Positions 34,721 through 48,000 of a stretch of 64,000 nucleotides of DNA are shown here, piece after piece; position 1 is the stretch's first letter, and each line of letters starts with the position of its first letter. The notes under the pieces are model-generated. The model searched no databases. It saw nothing but the letters and a program-made list of their open reading frames with translations, and was not told where the DNA came from. This stretch comes from Histoplasma ohiense. Lineage: Eukaryota > Ascomycota > Eurotiomycetes > Onygenales > Ajellomycetaceae. Position numbers and translations under genes: made by a program. The stretch covers positions 6,448,001 through 6,512,000 of the forward strand of contig JAEVHH010000003.1 of the NCBI GenBank assembly GCA_017607445.1. Reading direction: 5' to 3'.

Positions 34721-35312
34721 TGTCACAGCATGCTCTCCACTGCTGGCTTGCACTCCACTCCTCTCATGGGGACTTCTTCTGATACCACAGACACTTCCAG
34801 CATGCAGATGCAAGGCTCATCTGTGTCTGTGGATACAACAAGAGCTCAGAACATTTGATGCTCTGTTGACATTCACAGAGACACTTCCCTCACTGACTCA
34901 AGAGATCAGCAGCACAGTCATACAACTAGATGACAGCTGTTGTCTATCTAGAGTTTCTGATCCCTACAGACTTTGTAGAACTGCTTGGCCACACACAGTT
35001 CTACACACAGTACTGCATGAGATAATGCAGCTGTTTGAGCACACATCATCTGACAGCCCCCCACAGCAGTTCCAAGCCTATACAGGCAGTTCAGATAGCA
35101 CAACATCTGGTACAACTGATTCAATCAGTACAATAGATTCAATCAATGCAATCAGTACAAATGGTACAATCAGTTCAATCAGTACAATCAACTCAATTGA
35201 TTCAATCAATACAAATGATACAATTGATTCAACCAGTTCAATCGGTACAAACAGTACAATTGGTACAATCAGTTCAATTGATTCAATCAGTTCAACTGAT
35301 GCAAATGGTTAA
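34721..35312 (+). CDS. Unknown Ser/Thr-rich ORF within the retroposon
   Basis: One plus-strand frame is open for 196 codons to TAA 35310-35312. The upstream ATG at 34704 lies in B5, so no native start is visible. The first about 130 residues have no family I recognise; they contain several Cys (ACRCKAHLC) and a plausible helix (HTVLHEIMQLFEH). The last 66 residues are a tripeptide repeat [ST]-I/N-[SDNG] encoded by the 9-bp minisatellite. The stretch has no TGA, unlike all neighbours, and is richer in GC. It may be chance, since the opposite strand also has a long open stretch through the repeat. Confidence 0.35.
35112..35309 (+). repeat. 9-bp minisatellite, about 22 units
   Basis: Consensus CAATCAGTA-like, 198 bp in register with codons (ACA ATC AGT and variants TCA ATT GAT, ACA AAT GGT). 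Ends at the TAA. Confidence 0.85.
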
Positions 35313-35423
35313 ACCAGCATAATGAGCTCATCTGTTTCAACTAGCTGTGGTGTAATCAGTACAATCTGTATGCTGACTCAGTTGATATGTTTCTGACTGC
35401 AGATATGCACTCTTCTTCTCTCT

Positions 35424-35686
35424 TGTGAGGTGTAGTGACAGTGTGAAGAGTAACAGTAGAAGATAGTTTATAGTGTAGCGAAGATAATAGTAATATATTG
35501 TAAAGTGTAGTATAGTAGCGTAACGTAGCGTAGCTAATTGCTAAGGAAGAAAAGAAAGAGAAAGAAGATGTGCGAAATACATACATCAATATATATATAC
35601 ATATAGAAATAGCAGTAGTGAGAGTATAATGGAAAGAGGTAAGAATAAGTGAAGATAATAAGGAAATAATAAATGAGTGCATTACA
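35424..35686 (-). repeat. A2 3' LTR
   Basis: 263 bp, eight shorter than the A1 LTRs. Followed by the complement of the polypurine tract (ATTGCCCCTCTTTTTT). Confidence 0.94.
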
Positions 35687-36044
35687 ATTGCCCCTCTTTT
35701 TTATAAGAGCTGCCCTCAGCGATTGTATAGATTGCTTGCTGGTAGATAATTGTATTCCCATATTGTAAGTTCTGCTTGTTGATAGCAGTGTATCAATCGC
35801 GTCCCCTAGATAGCTTGTATACACATTGTTATCGATTTTCTAATGAGGTGGAATTGATGGATTCTTTGGTTGTCAGAGGTTGTGTGCAGAGAAGTAAAAA
35901 GAATTTCTTTCTTCTTGAAGATTTCTCTTCTCTTTTAACTTGATCATCATCAAAGCTCCTTGTCTCTTCTGCTGTGATTTCTCATTCTCAAAAAATTTTT
36001 AAATTTTTATATCATCATTCTCCCTCCCCTTCTTTTTTATTGAG

Positions 36045-36958
36045 ATGAGCTTTCTTGATTATCCCAATTTTAAATAAGTTGTTCCTTGAGCATTTATCAC
36101 ATATTATTGTTGATGTTCCTTGCCAGTGGTGTTATTAGTGTGGTTATGTGCGCCACTAGCTCATTTCCATATAGCATCATTCACTGTTCACTTGTTATAT
36201 TGCCTTAGCCCTAATCACATGATGCACAACAGTTGAATTCTGTGTGAACATTGTGCCCCCAAGCTGGGGGATGTTGACTTTTGGTGTGTGTTGAGGTCAA
36301 ATGCTTGAAAGTATTGTGAGGCTTGTGTCTCTGCAGGAAAATCCTGCAAATCTGTGAGTAATTCTCTTTAATTCTTATTTTCTTTTTCTTTTTCTTCAAA
36401 TTTGCTTTTGAATAGATAGTAGTGCTCTTAGCAATGTTGATATACTGATAATGATGCTAGATGTGTGATATGCCTCTTCTGAGATGCATTATGTGTGGGT
36501 GAGTGTTTATCTTTGTGGGGGTGGTGGCTGAGAAGGACATGGCCAGCCACAAAAGTCATCTTCATCATTTAGTTAAATGATTGAACACATCTCATCTGGT
36601 GATGCTGTCTGCTCAAGACAGAGCAGAGATGAATGCTCTATAGTCTCAGCATCAGACAGCAGCTGAGTCTGCAGAGATGCAGGTTTTGAAGACTGTGGTT
36701 GTATCTGATCCTTTCAGAGCAGAGATGTTAGAGGAAGAGGAGGATGTGAAGAAGAATATGAAGATTTTGAGAGTGATGAGCTCTGAGAGCTCTGTGGTGG
36801 AGGGGTTGATTGAAGAGAGGTTGGTGGGGGAGGAGTTGGCTGGAGAGTCAATGGAGAAGATTGTGGAGATACTGATGACTACAGCAGTGTTCATGATGTC
36901 TGCTTTCTTTGCCAATTTGCCACTGATGTCAGTGAAGCAGAGGGAGAGAGTGCTCTGA
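36045..36958 (+). pseudogene. A2 antisense three-exon gene with six-Cys motif
   Basis: On the plus strand, opposite to A2 pol: exons 36045-36073 (29 nt), 36209-36353 (145 nt) and 36461-36958 (498 nt). Exons 1 and 2 have the same lengths as in A1 and A3. All six cysteines are present with spacing 2-10-9-2-6, and the intron starts two codons after the last. Intron 1 donor is decayed (GTAAGT to ATAAGT); intron 2 is intact (GTGAGT...CTGATAAT...CTAG). Exon 3 has a longer acidic Glu/Asp run (EEEEDVKK) than A1. Premature stops are TGA plus one TAG. Homologous to the gene at 6167-7021. Confidence 0.72.
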
Positions 36959-37421
36959 ATGATGGAGAAGTGAGAGAAGAAGATGAAGAGAAATGTCTTC
37001 CTTCATCAGATGTGCTGAAGAATGAGTAGATTGATGAGAGAGAGAAGATGTGAGAAGACAAATATCTTGTGAAATAGACATTTGTCTATACCTCTGCACC
37101 CAAAATGGATGCTGGTAATTTATGAATATCAGAAGGAGTATTGAGTGAGGATGGCAGAGAAAGAAAATGAGAGAGATGATGAAAGAGAGAAGAGAAAGTG
37201 AGAGATGAGAGATGAAATGAAGATGAATGAACTGAAGATCTTTAGACTTTTCTTAGAACTCATTTTCTTTGTTTTTTCCTTGCTTATATGTTTTATTTTT
37301 TGTATTTATTATACCCAAATTGAATTTTTTCCTTTTTTCTCTTTTCTCTGATAAAATCCTTCTAAAAAGAATGTATTTGATTGAAGTTTGAGTGAGATTT
37401 GTGCTTCTAGTGTTTTTTGAT
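36959..37421. other. A2 gap between convergent antisense gene and pol
   Basis: 463 bp, purine-rich on the plus strand, matching A1 5688-6166. No ORF supported. Confidence 0.45.
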
Positions 37422-40400
37422 TTAAGATTTGCACTTCTGATGTCTTTCAACTTGATGTTTGTGCTTTTGACATTTGGAAGTATGTTGATTTTGTATTTGT
37501 TGTTCATTTTCTTGTTCAAGGAAGATTTCAAATGTCTGAGTGTTCAATATGTTTTCTTTCAGTTTCCATGTATCACCACTAGAACCCCAACCTGTCCATC
37601 TCACAAGATATTTCAGAGGTTTGTTTTTATGTTGTCATTTTTCAAGAATTTCTTCAACTTGATATTCTTCTTCATCATCAACAAGTTCCAGTCCTGGTTC
37701 TGATAGAGCTCCATTTCTGTGGTTGTATGGCTTCAATAAAGATACATGAAATACAGAATGGATGCTTCTATATGAAGATGGCAGTTCTAGTTTGTACACT
37801 TGTTTTCCAATGATATTCAGAATCTTGAAGAATCCAACATATTTATGATTGAGTTTGCAAACCAGATGCAGCAATTGAAGATTTTTTGCATTGAGTATGA
37901 CATAGTCATCTATTTTAAATTGTTGAAGTTTATGTTTTGCATTGTAATAGGTTTTCTGTGTTTGTCACATCTTTTGTAGGTTTTCAATGAGCTTATGATG
38001 TGTTTCCTCAATATGTTTTACACAGCTAGCAGCATGTATGGCGACTGGTTGTGATGGTTTGCTGATATTAATTTTCAAATCAGATTGATATCCCATTAAG
38101 GCTTCTGTGGATGCCATTTCAGTAGAGGCATGTTGAGAGGTATTGTAAACAAACTGCACTAGTGATAGCCAGCATGCTCAGTCATCTTGATGATAGTTGA
38201 TAAAGCATTGAAGATAATGTTTCAAGGTTTGATTTTGTCATTCCATTTGGCCATCTGTTTGAGGGTGAAAGGCTGTTGAAAGTTTCCAGCATGCGCCTAG
38301 CATATAACAAAAGATGGACCAATAATGGTTTGTAAACAGCAAACCTCAATCAGATATATGGTTTTTGAGTACTCTGTAAATTGTATAGAACTTGGTATAA
38401 ACAATTTCCACTAGTTCATCAGCTGTAATATTCTTGGTGCAAGGAATATAGATTGTAAACTTGGTATATATATCCACAATCACTAAAATTGCATTGTAGA
38501 TTTGGTGGAGAAATGTAGAGGCTGGCAAGTCTGTAATAAAATCTATAGTAATGAACTCAAAAGGATTTGATGGTAAGAGAATTGTATTCAATTCTTCATA
38601 TTGTCTGTGCTGTTTTGGCTTTACTCTTTGACAAGTATCACAAGTGGATATATAATCTTTGATATCTCTGACTAGCTCATGTCAATAGTATTTGTTCTGA
38701 ATGCTGTCTATGAACTTTTTTATATCAAAGTGACCCCCCTGCAGATCATCATAGTTTGCACTGATAATTTCATCAATAAGTGTCTTTTGTTGAGAGACAT
38801 ACACACAATCATTAGCATGCAATATATCATTCTCAGAAATTGTCTATAGCATATTTTCAATGACAGTCATATTCTTTTCTTTTATCTTCTCTCTTTGCTC
38901 AGCAGCAAAAGAATCAATCTTCTGTGTTTTACTCAGAAATGAGATGAAAGATTCAGGTATTTCTGTATATACTGAGTCCTCAAGAATAGTCTTATTGACT
39001 GCAATTCAGAGCATATATTGCTCAATGTGCAATGGAGGAGAAGAGTTTACATGAGAGGTAGAAGACATCAATGTATAAAGCACTTTTCACTTATTAAAAG
39101 AAGTATTTTGCTCATTAGAGATCTGTGCACAGACTACATCAGAAGAAATATCATTTTGAAAAGAAGTATCAGTTTTTCAGTCTAGTCTAACTTCATGTTT
39201 CAGCTTCTGTTGCAGAGTAGATAATATAGTTTGGTCATTATAGACCTCACTGTAGTCTGCACAATGACTGAGCTCATCAGCTGAATTCTTTGATTCAGAG
39301 TGGTGCAGTAATACAAAATCATAAGCAGATAAAGCTTTCACTCATCTGATTTGATGTCTGTTCAATTTCTTAGTCATCATAAAGTACTGCAGATTGGCAT
39401 GATCAGATCAGACTTGAATTGAATACTGACTTCTCTTCAGATAGTGTCTTCAATTTTTAAATGCTGCTACAATAGCCAAGAGTTCTTTATCATGAGTATC
39501 ATAACACATTTTCACATCAATCAACTTTCTTGATCAGAAGGCAACTGAATGCCAGTGCCCATCATTCTGCAACTGTGACAGAATAGCAGTGACTGCAAAA
39601 GTGGACACATCAGATTCAATCTGAATATGCTGAGCTGAGTCAAAATGAGCTAATAGAGGAGCATGCATAAAGTGTGATTTGAGCTCATTGAAAGTGCTTT
39701 GAGCATCTTCTGTTCATATAAAAGTGGCTTTTCTTTCCCTCTTCTTGCTCTCTTTTGTAAGTTCAAATAATGGGGCTGCAATAGAGGAGAAAGACTTAAT
39801 AAATCACTGATAGAAATTAGCAAAACCCAAGAAGAATTGAACCTCTTTAATTGATTTAGATGTAGGTCATTCCACAATAGTGAAGACTCTGTCTGACTCC
39901 ATCTCAACATCATTTGTATCTATAACAAACCTCAGAAACAAGATCTTGTTCACTTCAAATTCACATTTAGAGAGTTTTGCAAATAGATTCACACACTCAA
40001 GACATTCTAGCATCTTAGTAACATGCACTTTATGTTCCTGCTTTGAATTGGAGAATATGAGAATGTCGTCCAAATAGATAATGCAATATATATCCAACAA
40101 ATCAGACAAGGCATTGTTAATGTATGCTTGAAATGTTGCTGGAGCATTAGCTAGTTCAAATGGCATAACTACATATTCAAAATGTTCATATCTTGTTCTA
40201 AAGGCTGTCTTCCAATGATCTTTTATCACTATAAGTATGTGGTGATAGGCATCTTGAAGATCCAGCTTAGTGAATACCTTGGCTTTTGAAAGTCTATCAA
40301 GTAATTCACTTATTAGAGATAGAGGGTATCAGTTCTTGATGATGATTTGATTTAACTCTTGATAGTCTACACAAAGATGAAGTCCATCATCTTTTTTGAG

Positions 40401-41243
40401 GACAAAGAGAATCAGTGCATCAGCTGGGCTACTGAATGATTGTATCCACTCTTTATCTAATGCATTTTTTAAATATTCTCTTAGAGCAGCTAACTCAGTT
40501 TCAGAGAGATTGTATATTGACATAAATGAAGATTGTGTATCAGACTTGAGATCTATGTGGTGTTCCATCTCTTCTGATTTTTTTGTGCTTATAGCAGCTT
40601 CTTCTGAGAAGATGTGTGTATATGACATGACATAATTGAGTAGACCAGTCAGCAAGTCTGAATATGCAGCTGAGAATACATATGAAACATGCTTTGAGTC
40701 TTTTGAACATTCTGTAGATAATACTACAAGCATTTCTACTCTAGCTTCTGTGAGAACTTCAGCTAAGACATCTTATTCAGAAATAATTTGAGGCTGTTGT
40801 TTATCTTCAGAGCTTCTAAAGAAGAATTGTTCATCTGATCAATCTATAAGAGAATTTGTTTGTCTTAATCAAGGAAATTCTAATACAAGACTGTAGTTCT
40901 CCATCTTCATTGCATGGAAGGAATGAGATGTCTGCTGTGCATTACTCTTGTGATCAGTGACAGTAGTTGCAATGTTATACTCTTCAAAGGAGTGCATTAT
41001 GCATTCATCAATTGACTTGATCATTTTGATTTTGCAGTGAGCAGCTTCTAGATTGTGATTCTTTGTCCAAAATTCATTGACACAGTTCACTTCTGATTCA
41101 GAGTCTACTAGCACAAGCACTTTTTGCAGATCCTTAGATGTAGTGAGTTTCACTGTAACAGTGAAGCTTAAGATGTTTTTGTATCAACTTTCTGTGCTTA
41201 TGACTGTCATTGCAAGCTGAATGATGTGTCTTAAATGTTTTTT
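37422..41243 (-). pseudogene. pol: A2 pol (degenerate)
   Basis: 3822 nt from the slippery heptamer (41243-41237) to the TAA complement at 37424-37422. Protease LVDSESEVN near 41090. RT about 39870-40490, with YLDD kept (about 40065-40090). RNase H about 39250-39650. Integrase about 38050-38780, where the first catalytic Asp is kept (TIDFITDLP) although lost in A1. Chromodomain about 37550-37690. Fewer stops than A1; TGA throughout. Confidence 0.92.
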
Positions 41244-42562
41244 GAGTTCTTCAAGTTCTTCATGTCTTTTGTATCAGATTTTGAGTCAGACTTGGCATTT
41301 TTGAATTCATCTTTGAGTCATTTGAAACATGAATCAATGGTATGTTCTGATCACTTGCAATAACAGCAATATTTTGATTGAGTGGAGTCATTGAACTTTG
41401 TAGTGTCATTTCATCTGTGTTTGTTTTATGATCTATTATCAGCATTATTTCTGTTGTTAAAGCTTTGAGTGGGGTTTTTGAAATTTGACTTCTCTTTAAG
41501 CTTCTTCCATCTCTCTGGCAGATTCGATTCTGTCATTGCAAGTTTATGTAGAGTGGCATCATAGCTTAACTCTTCCAATTTGGTTGCATATTTGTCAAAT
41601 TCTCAGTGAATGGAAGGTAGAACTTTCATATAGAGGTGTGATTTCTGATGGTATTCACTATAAGAATGCTGCAGATATTCTTCAATTGATTGTAAGTGTG
41701 AAGCAAATTGTTGAACTGTCTGATCTTTTTGTTGCTCTGTTTTTCAGTACTGTCTATTGACATCTTGGAAACTTCTATCTGGATTGGTGACTTGACATTG
41801 CATCCAACTAACAAATTCTTTCCATGGTGGCAAAGTCCACATATCATGTGTATATTGATACCAACATTGTTGCATCTCAACATTGAAATGAGTAACAGCT
41901 TCGATGATCTTTCAATGATTGTATTCATTGTAGTAATCAAGATCACTGGCATGGAAAGTGATAGCAGCTGTAACAAAGTTTTCAAATTCTTTCATACTTT
42001 GATCTCAGAACTTTTCCACATCTTTTCAAAAAGAATGATCACTCATGCTGAGATCTTGAAGTTCTAATTATCAAAGTGGTATCTGACTACATCTTTCACT
42101 GACAGTAGTCACAGCACTTTTCACTAAGATGTTGAGCACTTGTAGTGTGGCTTTCAGTGGTTCAAGAATACTGATAGCATTATCACAGTTATCATTCATG
42201 CTAGTTGCATCTCTACTGTGGTTTGAATGTGCTTCTAGTGTATTTCAGATGGCTGGAATTGTTTCATTCAATTCTTGTAGTAAAGTGTCACATTGCTGTT
42301 GAAGTTCTTGCAATTCTTTCTCAGTCTGTAATTTTTTGATTCTTCTGATCACAGCTATCTTCTCAGTCTCAATTGCATTGAAATCTTCAGAAGAGATATC
42401 CTCTTCTGAACTATACTTAGAGTTCAATTTCATAGAGAAAGATGATGCTTGTTGTACACTTTCAGTGGCAGAAGTGCATGTTTTGTGGTTTTCTTTCATG
42501 GTGTTTGTTGCTTCAGATTCAGCAGTAGCACAAGTATGGTGGATACTGTGGATAGAGGCCAT
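41231..42562 (-). pseudogene. gag: A2 gag (degenerate)
   Basis: ATG at 42562-42560, TAA complement 41233-41231, 1332 nt as in A1. Acidic Ser-rich N-terminal segment, capsid region with few stops (119 codons open at 41626-41985), and the knuckle region near 41330-41375, where its Cys codons are partly preserved. Confidence 0.88.
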
Positions 42563-42609
42563 GACTATTACTCAACAGACTGTCTCTCAAAGATTGAATG
42601 ATTAGAAAC

Positions 42610-42872
42610 TGTGAGATGTAGTGACAGTGTGAAGAGTAACAGTAGAAGATAGTTTATAGTGTAGTGAAGATAATAGTAATATATTGTAAAGTGTAGTATA
42701 GTAGCATAATGTAGCATAGCTAATTGCTAAGGAAGAAAAGAAAGAGAAAGAAGATGTGCAAAATACATACATCAATATATATATACATATAGAAATAGCG
42801 GTAGCGAGAGTATAATGGAAAGAGGTAAGAATAAGCGAAGATAATAAGGAAATAATAAACAAGTGCATTACA
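42610..42872 (-). repeat. A2 5' LTR
   Basis: 263 bp, TGTGAGATG... to ...GTGCATTACA, flanked by TCTCT. Adjacent primer site (minus strand CTAATCATT) at about 42597-42605. Confidence 0.94.
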
Positions 42873-42877
42873 TCTCT

Positions 42878-43169
42878 TCTCACTGCTCTCTCTGTCTCTC
42901 TTTACTTCTTTTCTCTCACAATCTTCTTCAGTGCTCTCTTCTCTCTCTTCCTCTGAATTGTGCTGGGTCATGTGACTGCAAGATGTCACAGAGGACACAG
43001 TCTTTTCTTCACTCTTCTCTTTATTTTTCTTTTCAGAATACTCACTTTTTCTTTTTTCTTTTGTCTATCTCATCTGTTCTTTCTCTGCTGTTAGAAGCAT
43101 AGACAGTTCTCAGATCAACTGAGAGAGTTATCCCTCTTCATTCACTGTAAAGTCTTTCAGACACAGCAG
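42878..43169 (+). other. Retroposon middle segment between A2 and B6
   Basis: 292 bp, pyrimidine-rich on the plus strand. The minus strand has a Glu/Lys/Ser-rich open stretch, but its frame breaks before 43000-43030 and no start or family is evident. Ends with AGCAG, the B6 target duplication. Confidence 0.6.
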
Positions 43170-43703
43170 TGTGACGGGTTAGCATCTGTTAGTAATTAAC
43201 TTACGCAATCAACTCCCCTCCTGCACCCGCTTGTTCCTGGCTGTTGTGACCTTGCATAACCCTCGATGTTCTTCCGCTCTGTGCTCTGTGCTCGCATAGT
43301 CTCTAACAATTCTTCTGCATAGCTTCTTATGTTCCCCTGCTCTGTGTTTCATGCTTGTGTAGTCTCTAACAATTCTTCTGTGTAGCTTCTTATGTTCTCC
43401 TGCTCTGTGTTTCATGCTTGTGTAGTCTCTAATGATTCTTCTGTGTAGCTCTCAATGATTCCCCTGCCCCACATTCCATGCTTGTGTAGCTTCTAACAAT
43501 TCTTATGTGTACCCCTTAATGTTCTTCTGCTTCATGCTCCACTGTGGAGCAGCTTCTGATATTCTTCTGCTCTGAACTTTCTTCTATAAGAACCCTCTTT
43601 GTACAACCTTTTCTTCTGATTTCTTTTCTCTTTCTTTCCTTAATCAATTTGTAATCTGTAATTAGGATAGTACCAAATTGTTAATCAAAGTACACCCATT
43701 ACA
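43170..43703 (+). repeat. B6 5' LTR
   Basis: 534 bp with four 63-bp units; primer site TTATGAATTGATT follows at 43704-43716. Leader to 44078 holds the 16-bp palindrome near 43968-43983. Confidence 0.94.
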
Positions 43704-44078
43704 TTATGAATTGATTCTTCTGTGTTTAAGGCCTGAGTGCCTTGTTATTAGTTCTTACATCTGAGTGCATTGTTACCAGTTCTTACACCCAAGTGCGTTG
43801 TTTACAGGCCTGAGTGCCTAGTCATTACAAGAGATCCCTTGTGGGTCTGAGTGCCCCTATTGTTAGTTATATAGACTGTTGTGTCTAAGTGTCTGAAACA
43901 CAATTGACTGTGTTCTACAAGGCCCAAGTGCTTACGAACTGTAACACTGTGAATAGTGTTCATGAAGAAGCTTGATCAAGCTTAGCACTGCAACACTGCA
44001 AATAGTGCCTGTGAGAGGATTGAGTGTCTACAAGTATTCCTTTTCTTTTATTATTATTACATGTTCTTAGATATTGAA

Positions 44079-45092
44079 ATGAACTATGAACAATTCTATG
44101 AACACCCGCTGCACCCAAACACGGCGGATGACAACTTAGACCTACAAAGCATCCTCCAGCAACAGGTGCTACAGATGGCTGAATTGCAACAATGACTTGC
44201 TGAAATGAGCACTTCTGCATTCACTGTTCCTTCTACACCCACGCCTCACAAAAAGCCCCCAAGAGAGAAGCTCTCAATCCTCAACAAATATGAGGGAGAC
44301 CTAGTGCTCTACCTTGTGTGGAAGTCAAAAGCAAATGCCAAATTGGACATTGATGGATGAGCAATAGACTCACTATCCAACCAAGTGTGGTATATCCATA
44401 GCAGGTTGGATGGCAATGTGTTAGCAAAATTCCAACTCTGAATGAGTCATTGTCAGAATCATCAGTGTACATCAGAGCTAGTCTTCTGACAATTCAACTC
44501 TCTCTTTCTCAATTCTACACTTCAAGTCAAGGTGTTAGACTGGCTTAATCAGACTCATCAGATGAACATTGTGTTGACAACTTATCTTTCTGAATTTGAT
44601 CACAAGCTTCTAGAAGCAGGTGGGCAAGACTGGGATGACACTGTCAAGATCAACATACTGTTCAAGAATTTGAACTTCCAGTTGCATAACTGAAGTGTAG
44701 AATGTCTGAAGCTCTCAATATACAGCAAATTCTATACTGATCTTTGTCTGTTGAACAACAATCTGTCTCAGTTCTGTGTGCTTCAAAATTGTAGAGAATT
44801 TCATCAAACAAATGTGTACACTTTGAACCACTCTGCAGCATCCCCTGCCTCTGAACCAGAATCAATGGACTGAATCCCACATGTAAACACAAGTCATCTG
44901 AGGATCCTCAATGTCTCAGAGAAGAATGCTGCTGACTGAATCATCAGAGAAGTCTGCATACACTGCAACAAGTCAGAGCACTTCACAAATCAATGTCTGA
45001 ATGTGATTGCTCTGAGTAAACCCCTCACATGTGTGAACACTGCATCGCCTGTGAATAGACAAGAACAGGGAAAAGATGAGCTCTCACTCTAA
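44079..45092 (+). pseudogene. gag: B6 gag (degenerate)
   Basis: ATG 44079 to TAA 45090-45092. Zinc knuckle reads CIHCNKSEHFTNQC (about 44957-45000). Relatively CpG-rich 5' part (CCCGCTGCACCC, ACGGCGG), so less decayed there than B1. TGA stops at several points. Confidence 0.87.
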
Positions 45093-48000
45093 AATATGAA
45101 TGAGAGCTCAAGAAGCAGAAAGCTAGCTGAAGATTCAAGCAGAAGATGCAAGTGAATGCAATCATGATCTCTGTCATTGTAAATAGCCTAGTCAACATAC
45201 AAGCAATGATAGACAGTGGTTTTCTTCATTACACTCTTATAGACACTCAGCTGGTTGAGAAGCATAAGCTTCAGTGTATTCTCTTTCTCAAACTGCATAA
45301 GCTCAGTGAATTTGACAGCCCCAGAGGATCCACCTCCTACAACATGATAAGATTTAATGTTGATGTAGAAGGACATGAGAAAAAGAATGTATATGCATAC
45401 AAAATACAAGACCTTGAGTACAATCTAATGCTCAGCCTATTATGGCTCACAGAATTCAGAACCTTGTTGGACACATGCAACCACTGTCTTATTTTCTCAG
45501 AAGACAACTGTGTTTACAAGAAGGACATCAATAGAACTGCTGATCTCACTCAGATATCAGCAGAAGTGTACAAACTACTAATCTGCCAAGCACATGAGAA
45601 GAAGAACATCCAAGTGTTTGCTGCTAGCATGATGAATATCAAAAAAGCATTAGAAAAGTTAGAACTCAAAGATTCCAAGAAACTGTGCAAGAAACTATCT
45701 GAATTGTATGAAGATTTTGCAGACATATTTGATGAGAAAGAAGCTGAAAAGCTTCCCCCTCACTGAGAACCCAGTATAGATCATACAATCAAGCTCATCA
45801 AGAAAGACAGTAAGAATCCACAACCACTCTGAGGTTCTCTCTACAGCATGTTGTGCAACAAACTCCTCATTCTATGAAAAATGCTCAACAGATTACTGGA
45901 CAAAGACTTCATTCATGTTAACAACTCACCCACTGCAGCATCTGTACTGTTTGCAAAGAAATCAGAAGAAGGCTTACAATTCTGCATTGACTACTGAGAA
46001 CTCAACAAGATTACACAGAAGAACTGATATTCTCTCCCACTCATCAACAAAACACTTGAATGAATAGAAAAAGCAAAATGATTTATGAAGCTTGACATCT
46101 CTGCGGCCTTCTATAAGATAAGGATTAATGAAGGTGATGAATGGCTAACTGCTTTTCATATGCATTATGGATTATATGAATGGACAGTGACCCCCTTTGG
46201 ATTAGTGAACACTCTGAGCACATTTCAGAAATACATTAACTGAGCCCTATGAGACCTGCTTGATGAGATCACCTCAGTGTACATGAATGATATTCTGATC
46301 TTCACTGATGAACTGCTCACTGAGCACTGCAAGCATGTATGACAAGTGCTTGACTGCCTATGAAAAGCTGAACTGCAAGTGGATATTGACAAATGCAACT
46401 TTGAGATCAAGTCTACAATCTATCTAGAATTCATCATTGAAGCTGAAAAAGGCATATGCATGGATTCTAAGAAGGTGGAAGCAATCCTCAACTGAGAGGC
46501 ATCAGTCTTGATAAAAGAGACTAGAAGCTTTCTAGAATTTGTCAACTTCTACTGAAGATTCATCAAAGACTTCTCTGATATTGTATGATCACTGACAGAT
46601 CTGACCCGGAAAGACACTGTGTTTCAATGAACTGATGAAGCAGACACAGCATTCAAAAAGCTGAAGTATATATTCACAAGCACTCCAATGCTGCAATCAT
46701 TCAATCCAGATAAGCATACAATTCTCAAAATGGATGCCTCAGATTATATAGTAGATGAGGCACTGATGCAATATGATAATGAAGATGTTCTACAACTCTG
46801 TGCCTTCATCTTGAAAAAGATGTCATCTGCTGAATGCAACTATGAGATCTACAACAAGAAGCTTCTAGTGATCATATAATGTCTTGAAGAATGAAAGTCT
46901 GAACTTATGAGCATTGAAAAGTTTGAGATTGTTACTGATCATAAGAACTTAGAGTACTTCACAATCACTTATAAGCTCATTGAAAGACATATGCATTGGT
47001 CATTGTTCCTTAGCCATTTTTCATTCACAATTTGTTATTGACCTGAAGTAGAGAACACTCTTGTGGATGCTCTGTCCTGCTGAGAACAAGATATGCCATC
47101 TGATGACTTGGATGATAGATGAAAACACTGAGAGCATTGATTAATCAACCCTGCAATCATAGAAAGTCCTACACAATCAGATGAACTCCATGTACATGTC
47201 AATCAGTCTCAAGCTCAAGAATTCTTGCTCGAAGAACAATGGAAGTTAGCAGCAGAAGCAGATGAATTCTGACAACAAGCTGCTGAAGCTGTACAAAACA
47301 GAGCATCTTGATTCTCTGCAAGTGTATATCCAAGAACAGATATCTCAGCATGTTTGATTGATGATGACAACTGTTTATGCTTTTGAGATAGATGATGGGT
47401 CCCTGATTCAGAACCTCTACAAACATGAATCATGCAAGAAATTCATGACTCACTGATGACTGGGCACTCAGGATGTGAAATCATGTACAACATTGTTGCC
47501 CGAGAATTCTACTGACCAGATATATTGAAAGACATACACCAGTTTGTATGCAACTGTGATCACTGTGGCTCAGTGATGGCATGATGTGAACACTGAAAAG
47601 AGATACTGAAGCCTCTATCTGTCTTCAATCAAACTTGATGTAATATAGCTATTGATTTTGCAGTTTTCTTATCTGAAAGTGGAGGTTCTATGAACATTCT
47701 AGTCATTGTCAACTGACTCAGCAAGGGTGTAATACTACAGCTCTGTGATAAGATGGACACTGAAGTAGTTGCAGATGTCTTCATCAGAAGTCTGTTCTAT
47801 TGTATACACAGTCTGCCTTCATTCATTGTGTCAGATAGAGACAGTCAATTTGTCAGCACACTCTGAATCTGCATATACCAATTATTAAGAATTGAATGAA
47901 AGTTATCAACAGCATACCACTCAGAGACTGATGAAGCTACTGAGAGAATGATACAAACAGTAAAGAACATTCTTCATAAGTTCTGCAATTACACACAAGA

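Larger units (their letters stand above)
35424..42872 (-). mobile_element. A2: complete family A chromovirus, 7449 bp
   Basis: 263-bp LTRs 35424-35686 (3') and 42610-42872 (5'), flanked by TCTCT (35419-35423, 42873-42877). Same gene order as A1, in minus orientation. The LTRs differ at about ten sites, nine at CpG and one at CpC. Confidence 0.95.

Noticed and set aside
42720..42998. Minus-strand Glu/Lys/Ser-rich ORF across the A2 LTR and retroposon
   Set aside because: It crosses an insertion boundary, so it cannot be an ancestral gene; the composition is that of a low-complexity pyrimidine tract.
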